From Bacteroidales bacterium (GTDB lineage Bacteria; Bacteroidota; Bacteroidia; Bacteroidales; F082), in assembly GCA_017477425.1 (NCBI GenBank), contig JAFUVT010000016.1, forward strand, positions 124,001-188,000: DNA of 64,000 nt, in the 5' to 3' direction. This document shows, in pieces, positions 9,031-20,598 of the stretch (position 1 is its first letter; each line of letters begins with the position of its first letter). Below the pieces are notes generated by a model that was given only the letters and a program-made list of their open reading frames with translations, did no database searches and was not told the DNA's origin. A program made the translations under genes and the position numbers.

Positions 9031-9633
9031 TAATTTACCTCCTCCGCTCAAATCCAAATCCGCGTTCGTCCCGCGAATCTCCTTGACGAGCTTGCGGAAC
9101 ATCTCCTCCCCTTTCTCCTTGTCGAGCTCGGCCCAGCGTTGCACCGTCTTGGCCTTGACGAGGAAAGCGAGGATGGCGTTCATATTGAAGTAGTCCATGC
9201 GGGCGATGTCGGAGGCTTTCTCCCATTTCAGCTCGTCCATCTTCTGCTCGCGCTGCACGAAGTCGGCGTTGTCGAGGATTTCGGCGATTTGCTTCTCTTC
9301 CTCGAAGTCGGCTTCCTCGAAGTTCACCAGATAAGGGTCGCTCTCTTTGCCGAGACGCTTGGCCAGATAGTTCACCTTCATATTGCGCAGGCGACCGTCG
9401 AAGTCGAAGTACTCGCGGATGAAGCGGTTCTTCGAGGCAGCGGCTTTGGCGTAGAAGTCGGCACCAAGCGTAGTCTCATCGAAGCCCTCCTCCATCAGCT
9501 CGACCAGCTGTTGGTCGCTTTCGGAGAGCAGTTCCACGATGCTTTCCTTGACGGCCTGATAGTCGAAGCCCGTGTTCTCGAAGCCCGAGGTCAGTTCCGG
9601 CAAGCCGGCCACAATATAGACATAGTTATCCAT
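9028..9633 (-). CDS. DUF2764 protein of the V-type ATPase operon, probable subunit C-like stalk component
   Basis: 201 residues, soluble, strongly charged and mostly helical. It lies directly after ntpE with a 1-bp overlap (ATGA type) and before the catalytic genes, the place where a C-type subunit is expected. No other gene in the operon could supply subunit C. The stretch YYIVAGLPEL-like beginning (YVYIVAGLPELTSG) and the later ANVNYLAKR-like region (NMKVNYLAKRLGKE) fit DUF2764 as I know it. Assignment as subunit C equivalent is inferred from position and length only. Confidence 0.75.
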   Translation of the reverse strand: MDNYVYIVAGLPELTSGFENTGFDYQAVKESIVELLSESDQQLVELMEEGFDETTLGADFYAKAAASKNRFIREYFDFDGRLRNMKVNYLAKRLGKESDPYLVNFEEADFEEEKQIAEILDNADFVQREQKMDELKWEKASDIARMDYFNMNAILAFLVKAKTVQRWAELDKEKGEEMFRKLVKEIRGTNADLDLSGGGKL

Positions 9634-10211
9634 CAGCCGAACAGGATTTTCTTGGTGGCGGGACGCAGGTAGTTGGCGATGAGTTGCGTGAACTCGTCGT
9701 CGGTGAAATTGAGCACATAGCCGCCGTCCTTGGGTGCGACCTTGAAGCCGCCGTTCACCTTCTTGGAGTAGTCCACCTTCACCTCGCCCTTGAACTGGTT
9801 GGCGATTTCGTTCTTCACGAAAGGCTCCATCTCGGCCTTCAGTGCTTCGGGCAGGATGAGGCTCAAGTCAACGGGCGATGCGTTTTGGGGATTGAAAGCC
9901 TTCACCACGCTGGAAACCAGCTCCTTGACGAAGGCGGCATTGCCCATATTGGCTTTCACGCCTTCCTGGGCGGCTTTCGTCACCACCATCTTCTCAATCT
10001 CTTGCTTCGTCACGGCGATGCTTTGCGTGGCGGCCATCTTCACGTCGGCGGCCACCTTGGTTTTCAGCTCGTCGGCTTCCTTGTTGGCTTGGGCGATGAT
10101 GCGGTCGGCCTCGGCTTGGGCTTTTTGCACCAGCTCTTCGCCGTCGTGTTTTCCTTTCGAGAGGCCCTCGTTGTAGAGCCTGTCGGTCAATTCTTGCAGT
10201 TTATCTTGCAT
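9633..10211 (-). CDS. ntpE: V/A-type ATPase peripheral-stalk subunit E
   Basis: 192 residues and first gene of the V-type operon. The N-terminal half (about 1-85) is a single charged helix with alternating Ala, Glu, Lys and Asp (KAQAEADRIIAQANKEADELK-type). The C-terminal half is a small globular domain ending in DDEFTQLIANYLRPATKKILFG. This is the usual build of subunit E, which pairs in the outer stalk with a partner helix. A separate G/H subunit is not seen. A -7 box lies about 40 bp upstream. Confidence 0.88.
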   Translation of the reverse strand: MQDKLQELTDRLYNEGLSKGKHDGEELVQKAQAEADRIIAQANKEADELKTKVAADVKMAATQSIAVTKQEIEKMVVTKAAQEGVKANMGNAAFVKELVSSVVKAFNPQNASPVDLSLILPEALKAEMEPFVKNEIANQFKGEVKVDYSKKVNGGFKVAPKDGGYVLNFTDDEFTQLIANYLRPATKKILFG

Positions 10212-10248
10212 ATATTTTCGTTTTGTTTGTTGCTAAAATAATTGGGTG

Positions 10249-10256
10249 CAAAGATA
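10249..10256 (-). promoter_or_regulatory. -7 box of the V-type ATPase promoter
   Basis: TATCTTTG on the minus strand matches the Bacteroidota consensus TAnnTTTG and lies 38 bp upstream of ntpE. No convincing -33 box is visible at the standard spacing. Confidence 0.5.
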
Positions 10257-10342
10257 GCAAATTCAAATGCAAAACGAAAAGAAATGCGGAAAATTTCGTG
10301 AGGTTCACCGAAAGTCGGAGAAAATTCAATGAAAAGAGGGTG

Positions 10343-11137
10343 TCACACCCGATAATAACTTCCCAGAATCCGTGCAAACCACTTCGCTGGCAAAATCCGC
10401 TTCAACAGCACGGACAGCTTTTGCTCCAGCGAGGCCACCACATAGCCGTGGCGTGGGTTCTTTTTCTTGATGATTTTCGAGATTTTTCGCGCCAAGACGA
10501 CGGGTTTCAGGCCGCCGTTTTCGTCGTGTTCCACCTTGGCGATGGCGGTTTTGTAGATGGGATAGGCTTGTAGCGCGGCCTCATCTGCCACTTTCTTGCG
10601 GCTGCCCGTGAAGCCTGTGGCAAAGTCGCCGGGTCGGAGCACAACCACTTGTATGCCAAAGGATTTCGTCTCCAAGCGCAAGGCCTCGCAATAGCCCTCG
10701 ATGGCGAATTTACTGGCCGAATAAAAACCTTGGAACGGCAACCCCATCAAGCCACCAATGCTGCTCAGCGCGATGATTTTTCCGCTTTTCTGCTGACGCA
10801 TATAAGGCAACACGGCGTCCACGCAATGCACCAAACCCATAAAGTTGGTGTCCATCTGCAAACGGATTTCTTCCTCGGTGGCAAACTCCAGCGGACCGCC
10901 AATGCCCATGCCGGCATTGTTGATCAGGACATCAATACGGCCTTCTTTTTCAACGATTTGCTGAACGGCATCGTTCACCGCTTGCTGGTCGCGCACGTCA
11001 ACTTGGAGATAATGCACCTTGGGCAACGGCTCCACCGTGCGGCGCACCGTGCCGTAAACGGTGTGGCCTTCTTGCGCGAGGAGGCGCGCCGTCTCAAGGC
11101 CGAAGCCTGATGATATGCCTGTGATGAAGATAACCAT
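10343..11137 (-). CDS. Short-chain dehydrogenase/reductase, candidate 3-ketosphinganine reductase
   Basis: 264 residues with complete classical SDR motifs: cofactor loop GISSGFG (7-13), NNAG (73-76), catalytic Ser126 and YSASK (Tyr139, Lys143). Arg32-Arg33 after the second strand (VRR) suggests NADPH. It is the last gene of the lipid operon, 45 bp after the serine palmitoyltransferase-like gene. Reduction of 3-ketosphinganine to sphinganine is the step that would follow that enzyme, and SDRs carry it out in other organisms, so this is the most economical role. The assignment is contextual; the sequence alone supports only SDR. Confidence 0.7.
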   Translation of the reverse strand: MVIFITGISSGFGLETARLLAQEGHTVYGTVRRTVEPLPKVHYLQVDVRDQQAVNDAVQQIVEKEGRIDVLINNAGMGIGGPLEFATEEEIRLQMDTNFMGLVHCVDAVLPYMRQQKSGKIIALSSIGGLMGLPFQGFYSASKFAIEGYCEALRLETKSFGIQVVVLRPGDFATGFTGSRKKVADEAALQAYPIYKTAIAKVEHDENGGLKPVVLARKISKIIKKKNPRHGYVVASLEQKLSVLLKRILPAKWFARILGSYYRV

Positions 11138-11148
11138 ATAACAATAAA

Positions 11149-11182
11149 CGGCCCTTCGACAAGCTCAGGGACCTTAGCTCTT
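11149..11182. repeat. Dispersed palindromic (REP-like) repeat, copy B (half element)
   Basis: Carries CGGCCCTTCGACAAGCTC followed by AGGGACCTTAGCTCTTTT, one arm of the element seen at 2011-2073, 19416-19487 and 32122-32193. It fills the gap between the SDR start and the upstream gene's stop. Confidence 0.75.
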
Positions 11183-13538
<2,356 letters not shown>

Positions 13539-13550
13539 CGATTCAAATTC

Positions 13551-14405
13551 TCAAAAATTCAGCAAGTCTCGCGGATAGAGTTTTTCATGTAAAGCCATGT
13601 CATACACCGAGTTACGAAGCATTTTCCCAAAATCTTCCTTTCGGTCGAAGGCCTGTTGCTCCTCCACAGAAATCACGGGGCCGATGCCCAAACGGACTTT
13701 CTTTCCAGCCTTGTTGAGCACTTCCTTGGGCAGCCTAACCGACCTGACTTGCCAGCCGATGAAGCCCAGCAAATAATACCATGTGGAATTGCGGTCGAAG
13801 AAGCGGATGGGGAGCACCGGCACTTTCATCTTCTGTATCAAACGGATAGCCGACTCTTGCCAGTCGCGGTCGTAAATGCCGAAATCCCTAAAGTGGAAGT
13901 CGGAGACGGCACCTGCCGGGAAGATGCCCAAAGGATGACCGTCCATCAAATGCTGTATCGCCTTGCGTAATCCGGCGATGCTCTCCTTGGCCACCTGAAC
14001 GGCTTTGTCGGTGCGAGGTACCACGCTGATGAAGTTGTCCTTGATGGTCTTGACAAGCGCCAGGACTTGGTTAGCCATCACCTTGAAATCCTCGCGAAAA
14101 TGCCCGATGAGGTCGATGAGGATGAGGCCGTCCAAGCCGCCATACGGGTGGTTGCTGACGGTGATGAAGGAGCCTTCCTTCAAAGCGGCCAGATGCTCCA
14201 AACCGCCCACTTCGTAATTGACATTCAAGTCTTTAAGGAAAGCCTCTACGAACTCGGGACCCGACAGGTCTTCATGCCTTGCGTAACGCTCGGCCAGTTG
14301 GTCGACACCCGTCAGGCGCATCAGGCAACGGGCCAAGGCATGGCCTTTTTCGCCCTTGAACATCGGCGACATCTGCTCCAATTCTTCCATCGTAATCAAA
14401 GCCAT
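13551..14405 (-). CDS. PlsC/LPLAT-family acyltransferase (hemolysin-like branch)
   Basis: 284 residues. Motif I is NHPYGGLDG with His86 and Asp92, the HX5D spacing seen in the hemolysin-like LPLAT branch rather than HX4D. Motif III appears as GIFPAGAVS, where canonical PlsC has FPEG. It probably O-acylates a lysolipid or an amino-lipid at the inner membrane. The gene starts one base after the gtrA-family stop and is followed by the GNAT-like gene, so it belongs to the lipid operon. The exact acceptor cannot be told from sequence. Confidence 0.8.
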   Translation of the reverse strand: MALITMEELEQMSPMFKGEKGHALARCLMRLTGVDQLAERYARHEDLSGPEFVEAFLKDLNVNYEVGGLEHLAALKEGSFITVSNHPYGGLDGLILIDLIGHFREDFKVMANQVLALVKTIKDNFISVVPRTDKAVQVAKESIAGLRKAIQHLMDGHPLGIFPAGAVSDFHFRDFGIYDRDWQESAIRLIQKMKVPVLPIRFFDRNSTWYYLLGFIGWQVRSVRLPKEVLNKAGKKVRLGIGPVISVEEQQAFDRKEDFGKMLRNSVYDMALHEKLYPRDLLNF

Positions 14406-14406
14406 C

Positions 14407-14841
14407 TCACTGTCCTTTCTTTTTCTTGAAAATCACGAACTCATCCATTAGGAAATTGAACGTCCCGGAGATGCAGAGTGCCAACAAGTTGCAAATCACC
14501 ACGTCCCATTTCGTCAGGTATTGTATCAGCAGCAGCATCCCCATCTTGATGAGGAAACCGCCCGTGCACGAGGCATTGTAAGCCAGATAACGGCGGAAGA
14601 ACGCCTTGATCGTCTTGTGGTCGACGCGGTCCTTCCAAGTAAAGTTGCAGCACACCAAGAAATTGACAAACACCGCGCATTCGAAGGAGATGATGGGCGA
14701 GATGATGCACTGCCCCACATAGTTGTGGAACACGAGATGCGAAAACACCCAAAGCACCAAGGTGTCGACCAAGGTGCCCATGAGGTTGCCCAAAAAATAC
14801 TTCGGCAAACGCTTTACTATCAATTCCTTGACATTAGCCAT
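14407..14841 (-). CDS. GtrA-family membrane protein
   Basis: 144 residues with four hydrophobic segments (about 15-35, 43-65, 85-105, 112-130) and a charged C-terminal tail (IFKKKKGQ), the GtrA plan. GtrA-family proteins are thought to help move or modify polyprenyl-linked or lipid-linked sugars across the inner membrane. The ATG at 14841 overlaps the upstream CDP-alcohol phosphotransferase by 8 bp, which supports this start over the longer frame. Within the lipid operon it may handle a lipid head group, but this is a guess. Confidence 0.8.
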   Translation of the reverse strand: MANVKELIVKRLPKYFLGNLMGTLVDTLVLWVFSHLVFHNYVGQCIISPIISFECAVFVNFLVCCNFTWKDRVDHKTIKAFFRRYLAYNASCTGGFLIKMGMLLLIQYLTKWDVVICNLLALCISGTFNFLMDEFVIFKKKKGQ

Positions 14842-15541
14842 TCTTGTGTTTCGGGTCGATCTTGTTGTAATAGCGCGCATCTTGGAAGATGGTGATAAAA
14901 TAGATTACGGTCAAGGCCAGAAGGATGACCGCACCTATGATGTCGAGGATGTGCAGCTCAAGCACTCCCGCAGTCCACGGAACCACCAAAGTGTAGTCGC
15001 GCAGCGACTTCACACCTATTAATATAAGGCACGCCAAAATGCAGATGAGGCGGAATTCCGTGGGGCCCAGTTTGGCGTAGGTTAGGCGGAACTCACCCTT
15101 CAGGTGGGCATTCATCGACACGTTGAGTGTCAGCATGAGGTAGACGACGAGGATGACGCAGGCCAAGTCGAAGCGCATGAAGGGCGACAAGCCCGCACCC
15201 ATGAACATCAGGGCCTCGTTGATGGCATCCATCGTATGGTCGATGTAGAAGCCGTAGACGGGGCGCTGCTGCTTGCGCACGCGCGCCAAGGTGCCGTCGA
15301 GCGAGTCGCCGTACCAGTTGACGACGAAGCCCAAGATGCTGAGCCACAGAAAGTGCACGCTGTAGTTGGCCAAAATAAAGCCCAAAGCAATGATGACAGC
15401 CCCGACGTGGCCCACAAAAGTCAGCATGTCGGAGTCGGTCCATTTAGGCAGGCGCTCGGCCAGCCAAGTCAAAGCCTTTTTTTCCGCCGCATTGAGGAAG
15501 GAAGTCTGGATGCGGACTGAGTTTTCCTTATTCGTTTCCAT
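14834..15541 (-). CDS. CDP-alcohol phosphatidyltransferase-family enzyme
   Basis: 235 residues from the ATG at 15541, with about six membrane segments. The signature D-x2-DG-x2-AR-x9-G-x3-D-x3-D is complete (Asp79, Asp82, Gly83, Ala86, Arg87, Gly97, Asp101, Asp105), so the enzyme should be active. It joins an alcohol to a CDP-activated partner. Being first in an operon with a serine palmitoyltransferase-like gene, it may add a head group such as phosphoinositol to ceramide or diacylglycerol; substrate choice is inferred. It differs clearly from the serine-type PssA at 25766-26488. Confidence 0.83.
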   Translation of the reverse strand: METNKENSVRIQTSFLNAAEKKALTWLAERLPKWTDSDMLTFVGHVGAVIIALGFILANYSVHFLWLSILGFVVNWYGDSLDGTLARVRKQQRPVYGFYIDHTMDAINEALMFMGAGLSPFMRFDLACVILVVYLMLTLNVSMNAHLKGEFRLTYAKLGPTEFRLICILACLILIGVKSLRDYTLVVPWTAGVLELHILDIIGAVILLALTVIYFITIFQDARYYNKIDPKHKNG

Positions 15542-15565
15542 TTTCTTTTTTGGTTGATTTTGAGG

Positions 15566-15573
15566 CAAAAGTA
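15566..15573 (-). promoter_or_regulatory. -7 box of the lipid operon promoter
   Basis: TACTTTTG on the minus strand lies 25 bp upstream of the CDP-alcohol phosphotransferase ATG, at the right place for a leader of normal length. Confidence 0.6.
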
Positions 15574-15723
15574 CTCATTCCGCAAAAAAAGATTTCGGGT
15601 TTTCATTCTATGGGTTTTATTTTTCACTCAACAGAATCAAAATGGGACTTTTCGCCCAAATTTTCTTTATTCCTATTTTATACCCATTGGAAGACTTTTT
15701 TTCCTTTTTTATCGAAAAGTGTT

Positions 15724-15753
15724 GGAGGGAAAACATTATTTGATAAATTTGCG
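15724..15753 (+). promoter_or_regulatory. Promoter of the F-type ATP synthase operon
   Basis: A TTGG at 15724-15727 is followed after 18 bp by TAAATTTG (15746-15753), matching the Bacteroidota -33/-7 arrangement. The beta-subunit ATG is 60 bp downstream. The rest of the 270-bp gap (15542-15813) is A/T-rich and shows no gene. Confidence 0.6.
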
Positions 15754-15786
15754 GCTTGTTTTTCGTTTTGCAGTTCGCTGCAATGA

Positions 15787-17322
<1,536 letters not shown>

Positions 17323-17328
17323 GGTGTC

Positions 17329-17568
17329 ATGAAAGTAGAAATCATTTCACCGAACGCAACACTGTTTGAAGGCGAAGCCACGGCGGTCACCGTGCCGAGC
17401 CAGATGGGGCCTTTCACCCTGCTGGAGCACCATGCCGCCATCGTGGCCATCCTTGAGGCCGGCAAAGTCAGCCTCACCGAGGCCGACGGCGAGCCAAAAG
17501 AGTTCGCCATCAAGGGCGGCTTCGTCGAAAACCACAACAACCTGCTGACTATTTGCGTAGAGCTATGA
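17329..17568 (+). CDS. atpC: F-type ATP synthase subunit epsilon (short form)
   Basis: 79 residues, only the N-terminal beta-sandwich of epsilon (KVEIISPNATLFEGEATAVTVPSQMGPFTLLEHHA). The C-terminal helical hairpin that inhibits ATP hydrolysis in E. coli and Bacillus is missing. Short epsilon is usual in Bacteroidota. It begins 6 bp after atpD and ends in an ATGA overlap with the next gene. Confidence 0.95.
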   Translation: MKVEIISPNATLFEGEATAVTVPSQMGPFTLLEHHAAIVAILEAGKVSLTEADGEPKEFAIKGGFVENHNNLLTICVEL

Positions 17569-17960
17569 AAAACAACGTGTTGACAAAATATCTGGCGGTC
17601 TTCCTGCTGATTTGCCTCGTCCTGGACGGCGTGCTGCTCTGCTTCTTCGCCGACAAGCCGTGGTGGAACAACTGGATGATCATGGGACCTAACCTCTACA
17701 TGGTGTTGGGCGCCTTCTATTGCCAGCTGATGAAGAAGAACTTGGACACCCATCCCAGCAAACTCACTTGGCTGATGGTCTACAAAGGCATCAAAATCGG
17801 GCTCACCGTGGTCGCGATGGTGCTTTACATCCTCTTCGTCAAGCAAGGCGCCAGGGCTTTTGTCATCATCACGGCGTTGGCCTACCTCATCGCATTGGTC
17901 GCGGAGACTTGCGTTTACAACCACTATATCAAGAACTTGAACAAAGAAAACAAAGCATGA
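17565..17960 (+). CDS. Small four-helix membrane protein of the ATP synthase operon (AtpI-like position)
   Basis: 131 residues with four hydrophobic segments (about 8-28, 38-56, 69-93, 97-118) and a Lys-rich end. Start and stop overlap atpC and atpB through ATGA junctions, so it is translated with them. Its position before subunit a matches that of atpI, which in other bacteria helps assemble the c-ring. I do not recognise clear AtpI motifs, so function is inferred from place and topology only. Confidence 0.75.
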   Translation: MKNNVLTKYLAVFLLICLVLDGVLLCFFADKPWWNNWMIMGPNLYMVLGAFYCQLMKKNLDTHPSKLTWLMVYKGIKIGLTVVAMVLYILFVKQGARAFVIITALAYLIALVAETCVYNHYIKNLNKENKA

Positions 17961-19063
17961 AAAATGTTTTGAAGCATAGTATCCTATTCCTTTTCCTCGC
18001 ATTGCTGACGTTGGCGCCGAGCCGAGGCTTCGCGCAAGACGAGGAGCAGCCCAAGAAGGAGAAGTTCGACGCCAAGTCGTTCATCTTCGGGCACACGGGC
18101 GACTCGTACTGTTTCCACATCACGGAAATCCACGAGCACCCCGTTTGCGTGTGGCTGCCCGTCATCGTCAAATGCAAGGACGGCGGCGGCTGGCACTGCT
18201 TCTCTTCGAAGCACGTCTGCGAGCTGAAGGAGGGCGAGACCTTCAGCCACAAGGGCGCCAACTTCTTCATCGAGCCCATCAGCGCCGACAAATACCCAGG
18301 CAAGCTGGTAGAAGTGAAGGCCGACGGCGGCATCTCGCGCCCGTTCGACATCTCGTTCACCAAGAACGCCTTCGGCATCTTCCTGGTGTGCGCCTTCCTC
18401 TTGGCTTTCTTCCTGCCCGCAGCGAAGAAATACAAGAAAGACCCGATGGCCAAGCCCACCAAATACCAAGGCTTGGTGGAATGGCTCACCTACACCGTGC
18501 TTGACGGCATCATCCGCCCCAACATCCCCGAAAAGAAAGTGAAGAAATTCGCGCCTTACCTGCTGACGGTGTTCTTCTTCATCTTCTTCGCCAACCTGTT
18601 CGGCCTGATTCCGTTCTTCCCGTTCAGCGCCAACGTGACGGGCAACCTCAGCATCACCGTCGTCTTGGCCCTGCTGACCTACTTCTTCGTCAACGTGTTT
18701 GGCAACAAGCACTACTGGAAGGACATCCTCTGGCCCGACGTGCCCATCTTCCTGAAGGCCTTCCCGCTGATGCCCATCATCGAGCTGATTTCGACCATCA
18801 CCAAGCCCTTCGCCCTGATGGTCCGTCTGTTCGCCAACATCCTGGCAGGCCACATCGTCATCATGGTGCTCATGGCCCTGATCTTCATCATCGGCGGCAT
18901 GTATGGCGCTGGCATGGGTGGCGTGATGAGCATCGTCTCCATCTTCATGACCATCTTCATGACGGTCTTGGAACTGCTGGTGGCCTACATCCAGGCCTAC
19001 GTTTTCACCATTTTGTCATCCCTGTTCATCGGAATGGCACAACACGAACCTGAACACGAATAA
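17957..19063 (+). CDS. atpB: F-type ATP synthase subunit a with signal peptide and periplasmic N-terminal extension
   Basis: 368 residues from the ATGA-overlap start; typical subunit a is about 250-270. Residues 1-27 are a signal-peptide-like segment ending SRGFAQ. Residues about 28-130 are a soluble extension with four Cys (DSYCF, PVCVW, VKCKD, WHCFSSKHVCE, the last holding two), followed by the normal five-helix core. The essential half-channel Arg is Arg290 in MVRLFANILAGH. The long N-terminus is known in Bacteroidota but its role is not established; the number of Cys suggests disulfides outside the cytoplasm. Confidence 0.93.
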   Translation: MKNVLKHSILFLFLALLTLAPSRGFAQDEEQPKKEKFDAKSFIFGHTGDSYCFHITEIHEHPVCVWLPVIVKCKDGGGWHCFSSKHVCELKEGETFSHKGANFFIEPISADKYPGKLVEVKADGGISRPFDISFTKNAFGIFLVCAFLLAFFLPAAKKYKKDPMAKPTKYQGLVEWLTYTVLDGIIRPNIPEKKVKKFAPYLLTVFFFIFFANLFGLIPFFPFSANVTGNLSITVVLALLTYFFVNVFGNKHYWKDILWPDVPIFLKAFPLMPIIELISTITKPFALMVRLFANILAGHIVIMVLMALIFIIGGMYGAGMGGVMSIVSIFMTIFMTVLELLVAYIQAYVFTILSSLFIGMAQHEPEHE

Positions 19064-19070
19064 ACAACGC

Positions 19071-19089
19071 GGACGCATTCGATGCGTCC
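19071..19089. repeat. Perfect hairpin between atpB and atpE
   Basis: GGACGCAT-TCG-ATGCGTCC forms an 8-bp stem with a 3-nt loop in the 85-bp gap before the c-subunit gene. No T-run follows, so it is not a standard terminator. It may mark an mRNA processing or stability point. Confidence 0.65.
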
Positions 19090-19148
19090 CTACAACACGA
19101 ATAAACAATTAAACAAATAATCATCCTAACAATCTAAATTTAATCATC

Positions 19149-19394
19149 ATGTTATTATCAACCATCCTTGAAGCAGTATCGTATGTGCCGGGTTTAGCTG
19201 CCATCGCAGCCGCCATCGCAGTCATCGGAGCCGGTATGGGTATCGGCAGAATCGGTCAGTCAGCCATGGAAGCCATGGCCCGTCAGCCTGAAGCCGCCAG
19301 TAAGATTCAGTCTGGCATGATCATCGCCGGCGCCCTCGTCGAAGGTGCAACGCTGTTCGCCATCGTCGTCTGCGTGTTGGCCGTGCTCGGCTAA
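19149..19394 (+). CDS. atpE: F-type ATP synthase subunit c, proton-type
   Basis: 81 residues, one helical hairpin with the loop ARQPEAA (44-50). The ion carboxylate is Glu65 in ALVEGATLF. With the numbering of Ilyobacter tartaricus c, the Na+ ligands Gln32 and Ser66 are Ile32 and Gly66 here, so the Na+ signature is absent and the ring should carry protons. The gene stands apart from its neighbours, with an 85-bp gap carrying a hairpin upstream and a 144-bp gap carrying a large palindrome downstream. That fits the need to make about ten copies per enzyme. Confidence 0.95.
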   Translation: MLLSTILEAVSYVPGLAAIAAAIAVIGAGMGIGRIGQSAMEAMARQPEAASKIQSGMIIAGALVEGATLFAIVVCVLAVLG

Positions 19395-19415
19395 ATCGCT
19401 TCGCGGGACTTTGAG

Positions 19416-19487
19416 TCGGCCCTTCGACGAGCTCAGGGACCTTCGCTTTTACAGAAGTGAAGGGTGCCTGAGCCTGTCGAAGGCCCC
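19416..19487. repeat. Dispersed palindromic (REP-like) repeat, copy C
   Basis: Left arm TCGGCCCTTCGACGAGCTC with AGGGACC, right arm GGTGCCTGAGCCTGTCGAAG with GCC, central CTTCGCTTTTACAGAAGTGAAG which can itself pair. Flanking GGGACTT (from 19405) and AAGTCCC (to 19496) extend the stem. It lies between atpE and atpF. Confidence 0.8.
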
Positions 19488-19538
19488 GAAGTCCCCTGTC
19501 AAACATTGAATTAAAACAGACATTTAAACCATAAAACA

Positions 19539-20042
19539 ATGGATTTATTTCTTCCCGAAAGTGGATTAGTGATATGGATGCTCATCGCCTTCCTCATCGT
19601 CTTCGTCATCTTGGCAAAGGCCGGTTGGCCGATGATTATGGGCGCCGTCGAGAAACGCAACGCCCACATCTCCGAGTCGCTGCTGGCCGCCGATGAGGCC
19701 AACAAAGCCTTGGCCGGCATCGAGCAGAAAAAACAGGAAACCATGGCTGCCGCGCAAGCCGAGCAGATTCGCATCATGAAGGAGAGCCAGGAGCTGAAGG
19801 CCCAAGTGGTGGAGGAAGCGAAGCTGGAAGCCCGCAAGGAAGCCGAAAAAATCGTGGCCGACGCCCGCCTGAAGATTGAAAAGGAACAAGCCGAGGCCAT
19901 GGCCCAAATCAAGAACGAGGTCATCGCCCTCAGCGTCGACATCGCCGAGAAGCTGCTGCAACGCGAGCTGAGCGACAAGCCGTCGCAAAGCGCCTACATC
20001 GAGCAACTGCTGAAGAACAACCACCCCCAGATTCAAGCCTAA
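19539..20042 (+). CDS. atpF: F-type ATP synthase subunit b
   Basis: 167 residues. One N-terminal membrane helix (about 8-26, LVIWMLIAFLIVFVILAKAGW) is followed by a long charged coiled coil rich in Ala, Glu and Lys, as in the peripheral stalk. Only one b gene is present, so the stalk is a homodimer. The delta gene starts 3 bp downstream. Confidence 0.95.
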   Translation: MDLFLPESGLVIWMLIAFLIVFVILAKAGWPMIMGAVEKRNAHISESLLAADEANKALAGIEQKKQETMAAAQAEQIRIMKESQELKAQVVEEAKLEARKEAEKIVADARLKIEKEQAEAMAQIKNEVIALSVDIAEKLLQRELSDKPSQSAYIEQLLKNNHPQIQA

Positions 20043-20045
20043 GTT

Positions 20046-20582
20046 ATGGACAACGGAAAAATATCGGTCAGATACGCGAGGGCGCTGTTCCAACTGACTC
20101 AAGAGCAGGGCTGCGAGAATGCCGTCTATGAAGGCCTGACACGCTTCAGCCACAACTACCTCTTGGCCATCGCCCAGTTCAACGAGGTGCTGGCCGACCC
20201 CATCGTGGCCCGCGAGGAAAAGGTGAAGCTGCTGGAGATGGCCGTCGGCGAGCCCATGCACGACTGCCTGAAGCAGTTCATCGCCTTCGTGGCCGACCAA
20301 AAGCGCGAGGACAAGATGTTCCTCATCGCCATGAAATTCATGGAGATGTACCGCGCCAAGCACAACATCCTGAGCACGCAGGTGACCACGGCCACACAGC
20401 TGCCTGAGGAGACCTACGACAAAATCAAGACCTTCGTGAAGCAGACCTTCGATGCCGACGCCGAGCTAGACGTCCACATCGACCCGAGCCTCATCGGTGG
20501 CTTCATCCTCGACATCGAGAACTCGCGCATGGACGCCAGCGTGGCGGGACAACTGAACGCGCTGAAAAACAGATTGAAATAA
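20046..20582 (+). CDS. atpH: F-type ATP synthase subunit delta
   Basis: 178 residues. Starts with [18 protein letters not shown], the usual RYAxALF helix, and ends with the conserved [29 protein letters not shown] region that binds the stalk. It joins the top of F1 to subunit b. The alpha gene begins 16 bp later. Confidence 0.96.
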   Translation: MDNGKISVRYARALFQLTQEQGCENAVYEGLTRFSHNYLLAIAQFNEVLADPIVAREEKVKLLEMAVGEPMHDCLKQFIAFVADQKREDKMFLIAMKFMEMYRAKHNILSTQVTTATQLPEETYDKIKTFVKQTFDADAELDVHIDPSLIGGFILDIENSRMDASVAGQLNALKNRLK

Positions 20583-20598
20583 TAAAAAAACTACATAT

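Noticed and set aside
17720..17956. Extension of atpB upstream to 17720
   Set aside because: It overlaps the small membrane protein gene in another frame, and the ATGA junction at 17957 is followed by a clear signal peptide.
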